Origin: Methanomethylovorans hollandica DSM 15978 | GTDB lineage: Archaea; Halobacteriota; Methanosarcinia; Methanosarcinales; Methanosarcinaceae | Assembly (NCBI RefSeq): GCF_000328665.1 | Contig: NC_019972.1 | Location: 1-64,000, forward strand | Direction of reading: 5' to 3' | DNA: 64,000 bases | Part shown: piece by piece, positions 15,499 through 23,877 of the stretch | Numbering within the stretch: the stretch's first letter is position 1 | Layout: each line of letters begins with the position of its first letter | Notes under the pieces: model-generated | The model's input: only the letters and a program-made list of their open reading frames with translations | What the model was told of the DNA's origin: nothing | Database searches by the model: none | Translations under genes and position numbers: made by a program

Positions 15499-15516
15499 AT
15501 TTGTTTGCCTTTTTTT
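15499..15516 (-). promoter_or_regulatory. A-rich leader motif before tRNA-like unit D
   Basis: The minus strand reads AAAAAAAAGGCAAACAAA. No protein-coding start follows; the next structured feature is unit D about 16 bases downstream, so the motif also precedes non-coding units. Confidence 0.5.
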
Positions 15517-15531
15517 TGAATATTTGGAGGA

Positions 15532-15762
15532 TTAATCCTCCAATTCGCTGTAATCACAATATTCTAAATCCGGTTTTTCAAGCTCATGGAGTTCTCTTAA
15601 TTCTTCCTGGATGAGCTTTGGATCAAAGAAGTCCAGTTCTGCAAGTTGTTCATCAATACCAGCGATGTCTTCACTGATTTCAATGTGTTCTTTTTCAGTT
15701 ATTGCTTGATTGGACTTTTCTATAAGCTGTTCTCTCTTTTCGATTAGTTCTATTCTATCCAT
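15532..15762 (-). CDS. Small acidic coiled-coil protein
   Basis: 76 residues, MDRIELIEKREQLIEKSNQ at the start, almost entirely charged heptads and ending EYCDYSELED. A coiled coil is likely for residues 1-60. GTGATTCAA precedes the chosen ATG, the same as for rnhC. It may be an adaptor or inhibitor protein; no function can be named. Confidence 0.6.
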   Translation of the reverse strand: MDRIELIEKREQLIEKSNQAITEKEHIEISEDIAGIDEQLAELDFFDPKLIQEELRELHELEKPDLEYCDYSELED

Positions 15763-15777
15763 TTGAATCACACTAAT

Positions 15778-15793
15778 CTGTTTGCTTTTTTTT
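15778..15793 (-). promoter_or_regulatory. A-rich leader motif before the coiled-coil gene
   Basis: The coding strand reads CAAAAAAAAGCAAACA, with the ATG about 16 bases downstream. Confidence 0.5.
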
Positions 15794-15807
15794 GAAAATT
15801 AAATGGA

Positions 15808-16227
15808 TTAGATCATTAAAGTATAGTTGAATACATCAGTTTTTGGATTGCTAACAGTTATAGCAAGCTGAAATCCAGCTTGTAGATCATTCCGGTTTCC
15901 ATCGGTTCCCAAAATAACTTGGTCGGGAAACATTTCTTGAAGAAGGAACAGACAGGCTACAACAACCTTATCATAATGTTTTTTCCTGGTCTTACATGAA
16001 AACATTCCTGCATGATTTGGTTTTACGGTAAATGGATCACATGAATTATATGCGAATCCATTCAAAACGATTGATTTTTCAGTTACCAGCGTTTTCATTT
16101 TCCAGGGATCTTTTCCCGAAAGTACAACATTTGTACTTTCAACAATTTGTTTTACTTTTTCGGAATATGATTTGAATTTTTCTCTATCCAGTTCTCCATT
16201 AATTGTCCAATAGTGAGTAAATCCCAT
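15808..16227 (-). CDS. MGFTHYW-type phage/plasmid hypothetical protein
   Basis: 139 residues. The opening MGFTHYWTINGELDREKFK is a hallmark of small proteins often found on phages and plasmids, whose function is unknown to me. It also has TRKKHYDKVVVACLFLLQE and a C-terminal TVSNPKTDVFNYTLMI. GGTGATTTAAG precedes the ATG. It is the last leftward gene before the 3.2-kb gene-poor region, so that region probably supplies its promoter. Confidence 0.7.
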   Translation of the reverse strand: MGFTHYWTINGELDREKFKSYSEKVKQIVESTNVVLSGKDPWKMKTLVTEKSIVLNGFAYNSCDPFTVKPNHAGMFSCKTRKKHYDKVVVACLFLLQEMFPDQVILGTDGNRNDLQAGFQLAITVSNPKTDVFNYTLMI

Positions 16228-16245
16228 CTTAAATCACCACTAACA

Positions 16246-16259
16246 TTGTTTGCTTTTTT
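16246..16259 (-). promoter_or_regulatory. A-rich leader motif before the MGFTHYW gene
   Basis: The coding strand reads AAAAAAGCAAACAA, 19 bases before the ATG. Flanking ACA and TGT could form a minimal stem. Confidence 0.5.
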
Positions 16260-17608
16260 GTCTCGATGCTATAGATGTTATCTTTTGATATACACAAATG
16301 GTAGACAAACAGTATCAACTGATTGAACTATTTGAACTAGAAATATGACTAAATATTAAAGAAACATACATGGAATCAGCAATCAACATTTAAATTTTAA
16401 CTACAATAAAATCATATATTATTTAACTGTAAGAGCTACAGAAATCTAGTAAATTCAGATTCACAGTTTAAATAAAATACAGAATTTATTACAATCAACA
16501 CTGCAATTTTATTAAGCCATTCAACAAAAAACTAGTAAAATGTTCTGGCGTATAAATGGCTCTATTTTTGTTCGTAACTTCTATAATTATCATGTATAAT
16601 GGATTGATAAAATTTATACTCTTTACAATGCCAAATTTCTAAATTTCTGCATGTTCTCAGCAAACTACCTTAATAAGTATCATGTCGATTTTATGAATAA
16701 TTGAATTGTATCCTATACAAGAAAAAGTTAATTTAAACGAATTAATTGATGTAACTACTACATAAAATGATTATGTCTTAAAACACGCAATTTTCACTAT
16801 GTTCTACTAATCATCATTATTTTCATTCAAATCCTTAAAATTAAATGTATGTTTGTAATGACAAGTGACTAAAATAATTTATGTCATAAAAAAACTAAAC
16901 TATACTGTATTGCCAATCTTAAAGACAAATGGTACTAAATTTCTTAAAAGAACCAATTAATAAAAGTAGTTATATTAGATACTTATTATACATGTTTAAT
17001 GTCCCAAAACAAAGTTTAATTCAATATTCAATATACTTTTAGTGTATATACTTGTTAAAACCGACTCGTTTTTAGATCCATCTTTATTTTATCTATTAAA
17101 ATCGTAACAGTAGATTATATAATTAATTTTAAAAGACCCGCTTAACCTCAGAATACAAAACCGTAAAAATTAATACATTTTTTTACTAGAGTCTATTAAT
17201 TCATAGTATAGTTAAATAGCAAAAAAATAAAAATTAATATTTAAATATTAAAGTAAAAAATATATCTTAAAAAATATGTACATACTTAATTAGTACAACT
17301 TCCTCAAAACAGTAATAAACTCAAAAGATGTACAATGTTTCCAATACAAACCAACTATACTAAAAACATACTTTGAACCAATAATATAAATGAACACTTG
17401 TTTTAAGATAGCTATCTGATTCCTAAGAAGAAGTTTCTTCAAAACAAAAGGAACTCTTTCATTTATTACACAAAAAGATTAAATAAAAACAACATGTACC
17501 ATCTTTTAAAATCATCTCATGTAAGGTAAACAATCACAATTTATCGATAAAAAAATAAAATTCATAAACATATAAATCAAAATAATCATTCTTTCATCCT
17601 TTCTAAAA
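16260..17608. other. Gene-free AT-rich region, left part
   Basis: Long A and T runs, no open frame with a convincing start, and no tandem repeat that I can see. The plus strand is G-poor (in 17281-17340 I count 11 C and 5 G). Genes point away on both sides of the wider 16.2-19.5 kb region. Confidence 0.5.
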
Positions 17609-17788
17609 ATGGAATTTATGATGAAAGACAGATCTATTTTAAGGAAAAACCTTCAAATTATCACACTATCCATATTCCAGTTCTATTATTTTCTTATTAT
17701 TCTTCTAGTTGAAGCTCTAGCCTACTTCACAAATAAAATTACTCGAGTACCCAAAAAAGACAAACAAAAACATCACTTAACTTTGTAA
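17609..17788 (+). CDS. Possible small membrane protein
   Basis: 59 residues starting MEFMMKDRSILRKNLQ, with one hydrophobic segment (about residues 18-40) and a basic tail. There is no purine-rich binding site. The 3' end overlaps a plus-strand copy of the A-rich leader motif (AAAAAAGACAAACA, 17754-17767), which weakens the case for a gene. Confidence 0.25.
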   Translation: MEFMMKDRSILRKNLQIITLSIFQFYYFLIILLVEALAYFTNKITRVPKKDKQKHHLTL

Positions 17789-18023
17789 ATATGGTCTCCA
17801 AAAAAACACCCCAAAAATGACCAAAAATTCGCCTAAAAAATGCTCCAAAATTTGTCTAAATTTGCCAGTCCAACATTCTCAATTTTCCGGAAATCTATTA
17901 ACTAGATTAGGTCAGGGTAGTTTCAACAGTTCACACTGTTACTCATCAAAAAAGAGCAGATTGTAAAACTCGCGTAATACCCTATTTTTCCAGTTAAAAT
18001 ATGAGACTTGTCATAATAGATAA

Positions 18024-18032
18024 CTTTATATA
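18024..18032 (+). promoter_or_regulatory. TATA box of the structured RNA
   Basis: CTTTATATA lies about 30 bases before the sharp rise in GC content that marks the RNA at about 18055. Confidence 0.5.
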
Positions 18033-18054
18033 TGAAAAAGCAACTAAAAATGTA

Positions 18055-18350
18055 TTACCAGAGAAAAAATCTTTGGGGTCCTATGACCAATCGCACAATA
18101 ATCCGAGAAGACTGAGTTTCCCCAATCTCCTAGATTTCCACCGGCTCGAGGTGAGTTCTTTGCGAGGGCTTGATCAATCCGTTCCCGATGGTCGCTAGTT
18201 ACTTCGGTTTCTAGCTTCACAGAAAAATGGATAAGGCACAAAGGTCCGATGGTCGTTGACTACTTCGGTTATCAGCCTCACAGGAATATGTGCAGCGAGT
18301 GATGGAGACACTCATAGAAGATTCCGGGGTTAATCCCCCGGGATCTTCTC
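18055..18350 (+). ncRNA. Structured non-coding RNA of about 300 nt, family unknown
   Basis: A GC-rich island in very AT-rich DNA. Visible pairing: GGTC/GACC 18077-18088 or the alternative TTGGGG/CCCCAA (18073-18078 with 18120-18125); CACC/GGTG near 18140-18154. Two 61-base repeats each read CCGATGGTCG, stem, CACAG: GCTAG ... CTAGC (18194-18215) and GTTGA ... TCAGC (18255-18276), both capped by AC-UUCG-GU with a 2 x 2 internal loop. Stem bases differ between copies but still pair. Then GAGTG/CACTC (18297-18313) and a long GC-rich terminal hairpin 18317-18348. I do not see SRP RNA or RNase P RNA signatures. Confidence 0.65.
18317..18348 (+). terminator. GC-rich hairpin at the 3' end of the structured RNA
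   Basis: GAAGATTCCGGGG pairs with CCCCGGGATCTTC around TTAATC, with one wobble pair, followed by the pyrimidine-rich TCTTCTC. Confidence 0.55.
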
Positions 18351-18359
18351 TTCTCAAAC

Positions 18360-19420
18360 GCAACAAATTTAATTACAGTTAATTAAAATAAGTTAGCTAA
18401 GTACATTCTAAAAGAAATCCGAATTTTTATACTCAATATGTAAAAATGCTATTATCCACACATGTGGATATAATTACTCGGCACAAGATTTATTATTACA
18501 CAGTTCCTTTTACGTAAAAGATATTCTAAAGAATTAAAATATATTTTCTTAAATTAAAATCAATTTCTAGTATACGATTAGTTTCATCATCACATTTAGA
18601 CTTATCAAATTATCTACTAAAAAATCGAATTAATACTACGTAGTTTAACTAGCAGAAATTCTTGATATATAGAAAATACTCCCAGTTTAACAATATGAAT
18701 AAAATATGAATGCTTAAAATCCTGAAAAATCCGAATATGGACAGTTACAATTCACAACGATTTGATATTAATAAATTAATACTCAAAATTAATCCAATAC
18801 GCATTTTAAAAAAGTAAGACAAATTTAAATTCAAATACACAGTTCAAAATAAATATACCCTATTCTAATCAAATTAAAAAACATACTTCGCTGTTTTTTT
18901 TACTATTCCTTTTTGCTATAAATTTAGATCTCAAAATGATAAAACAATACCTTTAGAAAAATCAAATCAATATCCAAAACATATTTAGATAATTTTTAGA
19001 TATACAAATAACAAGACACATTTTCACATGTGTAAATTCACACACCAATGTCTCCAAAATTTAATATTGTATAATGTTAACTAATTGTGCTGACATAACC
19101 ACTAAATTATTTAATGTGCTAAATTATCAGGGAATCATTTAGAGCAAAACAACTCGAAAAAACAGAATATAACTTTTCAAATATGTTCGCGTTTTCTGCT
19201 GTATATTTGTTAAAGTTGTGTGTCCGTTACAAATAACAATGTATAACTTATATTAGATTTGATCCGATAGTACATACATAATATATAAACAAAAACTATC
19301 ATTTTATTTATAAATAAATCATCTTACACTATCTAAAACAACCACCACGATGTATAAATATAATCCAAACAATTTATATTTGAACATTGAAAATACTGGT
19401 GAATAACTTCACACAAACAT
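18360..19420. other. Gene-free AT-rich region, right part
   Basis: No credible open frame or repeat. A- and C-containing runs dominate the plus strand. It probably holds upstream control sequence for the rightward 668-residue gene and could include replication or partition sites that cannot be recognised by eye. Confidence 0.45.
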
Positions 19421-19424
19421 AACA

Positions 19425-19434
19425 AAATATATAC
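19425..19434 (+). promoter_or_regulatory. TATA box of the 668-residue gene
   Basis: AAATATATAC lies about 40 bases before the ATG at 19475. Confidence 0.45.
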
Positions 19435-19474
19435 TACAGATAGTTGGAAACTTTTTTTGTAGGGATGTCTTATA

Positions 19475-21481
19475 ATGGATACAAATAATCTTTTAGAAAC
19501 TCGAATAGCAGGTCCTCACGAAATATATGCAAGATGGAATTTTGATAAAGTTACTTTTGATAGACGAGATGGAACCTTAGAATCCGATGCTCTCAGGTAT
19601 ATAAGCTTGAAAGATTTCAAATTATCACAAATCAAACATTCTAAAGACTTTTTTGAGCTACTTCCAGCTGAACCCTTTTTTCCATTGTTAGCAAAGATTA
19701 TAGGTATCAAGAAAGGAATATTTTTTTCATCAGAACAATATGCGAAAATTAGACTTCATTTACTCAATAACAAACTTATTAATTACAAATGGATTGATTT
19801 TCAAAAATATGATGGATCAGTTTATAATTCGACTCCTTATTTCTTAAATGCTCTTGGAAAATATTATTATCAACATACATTTATCCTAAGTGCTGATACA
19901 ACGGCCAAAGGATTTTATCGGTCATGTGTAATTTCAAATAAAGATTGTTCTGTTAGACATATATATCATCTTGAAAAATTTTATAAAAATAATGGTCATG
20001 AGGTAGTAGTTGGCAAATACCCCTTTGATCTTATCATTGATAATAAACATGCTTTCATTTTAACAGAAATGCATGAAAATAGTATTGGAATTGAAATGAG
20101 GTTATCTGAGGCAATTTTTCAAAGTATAAAAAATGGAATCAATCTATACTTACCATCGATGACTTCCGAACATCGAAGAAGGGTTTGTGGGATTATGGCT
20201 GGTCTGTTGTTTGAATATAAGCTTGAAAAATATGCATTTGTGTCTTATTTAGAATCTGAAATATGCTCTGATCTTAAGATAAATAATTGGTCGTATTTCC
20301 TTACTAATTCAAAAGAACATGGTCGTACTCCAATATTCCAGGATCCACTTGAATTCCCAAAAATATCCCTTACATCAGACAAGATAATTGGTACTCAATT
20401 GACAAACATACATGAAAAGATTCAGGAAAAAAATAAGATTAGCTTCTTTTATTCTTTACGTTACATCAATGGAATGAACAATAAAGAAATATGTCCCGGT
20501 GTAAAAGCAACAATCGGCTATGGCCAAATACAAAATCTATGGAAAGATATGGCAAATGGAGCAGATGTATTAATTACCGGAAAAGTTCGTTCAACTCTTC
20601 TTGATAATATACATGTTCCACCAAGAATGATGATAATTGATAGTTTCAATTTAGAAGAGAATCAGATTCAAGGTAAATATGATAGCTTTGAAGACGACGA
20701 AAGGTCTGTAATGACAGCAACACAAGTCTATAGGGTATTTGAAAAGAAAAATGTTGAAATGATAATGCTACCAAGAAACCATGCAAAAGCGATCCTTAAA
20801 GGCTATAAATTTTTGGTACATTCAATGACAACAACTCATTATATGGGTAACAACAGAGAATCATTCATTTTAATTGATTTTTTTGATCATCCTCGAAAAG
20901 AAGAGATTCATCAATCTCTATTAAAAATGTTAATTGCATTTGGTCATGATTCACCAAAAGAATTCATTCCAGAACTTGCAAAGGTCAGGGAGATGTTCCA
21001 GGATAAAATACGGATATTTGCTCACTTCAGTGGTACGGAGACAGTAAATTGGGTCTACTATAAGGAGCTAATAAGGTATTCTAACAGAGAAAAAGTGTGT
21101 ATACTGACTTCTCACGTAGATATGAAAGGCCTTGTAAAAAATGCAGAGCTTATCAGAATACAGGGAACTAGTCGATTTGCTAATCATAATAGCTTGATGT
21201 TAGCTAATTGTCCTGTAATGAAGGAAAGAATGTGGCATCCAAGAATGGTGTACAACAAGAGATTTGTTGGTGCAGGGAGTTGGGACTTTGCACAAATAAC
21301 TGATCAGAAAGAACTTCAGGTCATTTGCATAATGCCGGAATATAGCTCTTTTTACGAAAAAAGCAGCCAGAAATCCCAAGATAATCTCATAGGCTTTAAC
21401 CGTGGGAGCAGTCACACTGTTACCAATCATGGTACAACAAGAGAGAATCGTATTCAGAATCGGGCTCAAAAACGTTTATAA
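19475..21481 (+). CDS. Large uncharacterised protein, possibly PLD-like C-terminus
   Basis: 668 residues, soluble. I do not recognise the N-terminal 500 residues; one segment (NGHEVVVGKYPFDLIIDNK, about 170-190) resembles the core of restriction-type nucleases only loosely. Near residue 585 the sequence HPRMVYNKRFVGAGSWDF resembles the phospholipase D motif HxK-x4-D-x6-GSxN, with R for K and N near the D position, so an active site is uncertain. The tail is basic and low-complexity. It is the first rightward gene after the AT-rich region and precedes nrdD by 47 bases, probably in one transcript. Confidence 0.6.
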   Translation: MDTNNLLETRIAGPHEIYARWNFDKVTFDRRDGTLESDALRYISLKDFKLSQIKHSKDFFELLPAEPFFPLLAKIIGIKKGIFFSSEQYAKIRLHLLNNKLINYKWIDFQKYDGSVYNSTPYFLNALGKYYYQHTFILSADTTAKGFYRSCVISNKDCSVRHIYHLEKFYKNNGHEVVVGKYPFDLIIDNKHAFILTEMHENSIGIEMRLSEAIFQSIKNGINLYLPSMTSEHRRRVCGIMAGLLFEYKLEKYAFVSYLESEICSDLKINNWSYFLTNSKEHGRTPIFQDPLEFPKISLTSDKIIGTQLTNIHEKIQEKNKISFFYSLRYINGMNNKEICPGVKATIGYGQIQNLWKDMANGADVLITGKVRSTLLDNIHVPPRMMIIDSFNLEENQIQGKYDSFEDDERSVMTATQVYRVFEKKNVEMIMLPRNHAKAILKGYKFLVHSMTTTHYMGNNRESFILIDFFDHPRKEEIHQSLLKMLIAFGHDSPKEFIPELAKVREMFQDKIRIFAHFSGTETVNWVYYKELIRYSNREKVCILTSHVDMKGLVKNAELIRIQGTSRFANHNSLMLANCPVMKERMWHPRMVYNKRFVGAGSWDFAQITDQKELQVICIMPEYSSFYEKSSQKSQDNLIGFNRGSSHTVTNHGTTRENRIQNRAQKRL

Positions 21482-21528
21482 TGTTTCTTTTCCTATTTAA
21501 TTATAGTTAATCTACACGAAGGGATCTT

Positions 21529-23856
21529 ATGATTGAGATTAAAGATAGCCAACAAGAACCAATAGATATATCCATTCATTCGAAAAAAGTTGTGCAATCG
21601 ACTTTAGATGGAAATACCATTTCACCCATTCCAAAAGTAAGGACTACTGATGGGCATGTTATCGAATGGAATAGAGAGGCAATAATTTCTCAACTAATTA
21701 AGGATACAACACTTGGAGAATCCTTTAGCGGAAAACCTTCTATCACAAAGGAAGAGGCCACTGAAATAGCAATCTCGGTCGAGAACCAGATTCGTAGTAT
21801 GAGGATTAGTTTCCTGTCAGGGGCCCTAATAAGGGAAATGGTTAACAGGGAACTTCTGGAAAGAGGGCATATAGAATGGAGAAATGTATCAACAAGAATA
21901 GGTACTCCTGTGGTTGATGCATGTGAAATCGATTTAGGGACTGGATTTGAAGCCAACGAAAATGCTAACCTGCAGGGAAACGCTGAAACATCTCACAAGA
22001 AGAAAGCAGATAAGATATCCAAGGAACAGTATTTGCTTTTACTGCCGCCCAAAATCTCTGATCTTCATCTGAATGGAGATATCCACATCCATGATCTTGA
22101 ATACCTTGGAACAAGACCATTTTGTCAGGATTGGGATCTGAGATATTTCTTCTACTATGGCTTGATGCCAGATGGAAATGGAACCAAGGCAAGTGTAGCA
22201 GGACCTGCAATGAAAGCAGAAGTTGCTATCCTTCATGCAGTCAAAGCACTTGGAAGTGCTCAGACAAACTTTGCTGGTGGTCAAGGATTCTACAATTTCC
22301 TTACATTCCTTGCACCTTATTTGGAAGGGAAAGAATACAAGGAAATAGAACAGTTAATGCAGATGTTTGTGTACGAAATGACGCAAATGATGGTAGCTCG
22401 CGGAGGACAGCTGGTGTTCTCATCAGTTCAGCTTTCTCCAGGCGTACCAAAGCTCTGGAAGGACAAATCCGTGGTCTATAAGGGGAAAGTATGGGATGGA
22501 ATTCAAAGTCCTCATAGAAGGGAATATGGTGAGTTTGAGAGAGAAGTAAGGTTATCCTTCAAAGCTTTAATGAATGTCATGCTTCAAGGCGATTATTGGG
22601 GGAAACCTTTCAGTTTCCCAAAACCAGAAATATCCATTGAGCCTGATTTCATGCAAGAAGATGAGTTGTTCAATAAATCTCATCCCGAATTGCCAACGTA
22701 TGATGACCTGTATACAATGTCATTTAAACTTGCATCAAAGTTCGGAACGCCTTATTTTGACAATCAGCTTCCTGAATACAGGGGAGCCGGAAATGGAATC
22801 TCCTGCTACCAGTGTTGTGCATACCAGTTCTCAGCTACTCCCGGAAGCGATGCAAAGTTTGACGAAAAATTAGATTTCAATAATGGTATGCATTTTTCAA
22901 TGGGTTCATGGCAGGTAGTTTCACTGAATTGCCCAAGAGCAGCTTACAGGTCAAATGGTGATGATAAAACATTATTTGCAAATCTCCGTGCTCTAATGGA
23001 TGAAAGCATTAAACTGTTCAAGATAAAGCGATCATGGATGACCAAGGTAATGGATGCAAACCGAATGCCATTTGTTACACAAAGACCAAAGGATCCACGT
23101 ACCAATCAAAAGGGAGAGATAGCTGTAGATCTAAATGCTCTGGTTTACACTATAGGTGTTGTAGGGATTAATGAAATGGTGCAATATCATACCGGAAAAC
23201 AAATGCACGAATCAAAGGATTCTTTCAAGCTTGCTATCAGAGCTATGATTGAGATGGGTCAATATGCCAAAAAACTATCTGAGGAACATGGGATGGAAAT
23301 TGCTCTTGCAAGAACACCTGCAGAAACAACATGTCAAAGGTTTGCTGTATCAGATCTGTTACATACAGATTATAGAGAGAAAGCTGAATTGGTCATAAAG
23401 GGTGATGTTCAATTGGCTCTTAAGAATCTTGGTAAAACCAGAGATCTTCCTGTATATTATACAAATGGTACACACGTTCCCCCTGGAGCAGGTGTTTCTT
23501 TGACTGAACGTATACGGATAGAGCAGGCTTTCTTCTCGATTGTTGCTGGAGGAAATATTCTCCATATATGGATGGGAGAAAGTGCTCCAGATCCGAAGGG
23601 CCTGAAGGATTTTGCAATGAACATTGCCAAGAACACACAGGTTGGTTATTTTGCTTTCACGAAAGACATGACAATATGCCAGAACGATTTCCATGTTATG
23701 AGTGGTCTTCACGATACATGTGAAAATTGTGGGTCAAATAATGTTGAGCAGCTTTCCAGAGTAACAGGCTATATCCAGGCTGTTGGTGGTTGGAATGCTG
23801 CAAAGAAACAGGAACTAATTGATAGACAAAGGTATTCGATTTCCAATATGGTATAA
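21529..23856 (+). CDS. nrdD: Anaerobic (class III) ribonucleoside-triphosphate reductase
   Basis: 775 residues; makes dNTPs without oxygen using a glycyl radical. Seen: an N-terminal ATP-cone (about 35-110, TTDGHVIEWNREAII), the catalytic core with GDIHIHDLEYLGTRPFCQDW, a C-terminal zinc site (cysteines in ICQND and TCENCGSNN) and the glycyl-radical segment RVTGYIQAVGGWN near the end. All parts look intact. The activase NrdG, needed to form the radical, is not next to it and is not in this window, so the host enzyme may serve. Codon use does not look foreign. It would raise dNTP supply for element replication. Confidence 0.95.
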   Translation: MIEIKDSQQEPIDISIHSKKVVQSTLDGNTISPIPKVRTTDGHVIEWNREAIISQLIKDTTLGESFSGKPSITKEEATEIAISVENQIRSMRISFLSGALIREMVNRELLERGHIEWRNVSTRIGTPVVDACEIDLGTGFEANENANLQGNAETSHKKKADKISKEQYLLLLPPKISDLHLNGDIHIHDLEYLGTRPFCQDWDLRYFFYYGLMPDGNGTKASVAGPAMKAEVAILHAVKALGSAQTNFAGGQGFYNFLTFLAPYLEGKEYKEIEQLMQMFVYEMTQMMVARGGQLVFSSVQLSPGVPKLWKDKSVVYKGKVWDGIQSPHRREYGEFEREVRLSFKALMNVMLQGDYWGKPFSFPKPEISIEPDFMQEDELFNKSHPELPTYDDLYTMSFKLASKFGTPYFDNQLPEYRGAGNGISCYQCCAYQFSATPGSDAKFDEKLDFNNGMHFSMGSWQVVSLNCPRAAYRSNGDDKTLFANLRALMDESIKLFKIKRSWMTKVMDANRMPFVTQRPKDPRTNQKGEIAVDLNALVYTIGVVGINEMVQYHTGKQMHESKDSFKLAIRAMIEMGQYAKKLSEEHGMEIALARTPAETTCQRFAVSDLLHTDYREKAELVIKGDVQLALKNLGKTRDLPVYYTNGTHVPPGAGVSLTERIRIEQAFFSIVAGGNILHIWMGESAPDPKGLKDFAMNIAKNTQVGYFAFTKDMTICQNDFHVMSGLHDTCENCGSNNVEQLSRVTGYIQAVGGWNAAKKQELIDRQRYSISNMV

Positions 23857-23877
23857 AAAAATAAAAATTGTTTTTCT

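Noticed and set aside
13195-15500. Complete tRNA genes
   Set aside because: Acceptor and T-arms are present, but no D-arm, anticodon stem or anticodon loop of normal length exists in any unit.
18044-18241. 65-residue frames on both strands over the structured RNA
   Set aside because: They coincide with the GC-rich RNA and have stems where codons should vary; no binding site.
18055-18350. RNase P RNA or SRP RNA
   Set aside because: The length suits both, but I do not see the conserved GAGGAAAGTCC of RNase P RNA or the helix 8 GGAAGGAAGCAGCC-like segment of SRP RNA.
19475-21481. Relaxase or replication protein
   Set aside because: No HUH motif and no paired catalytic tyrosines in a suitable context; the only resemblance is a degenerate PLD-like motif.
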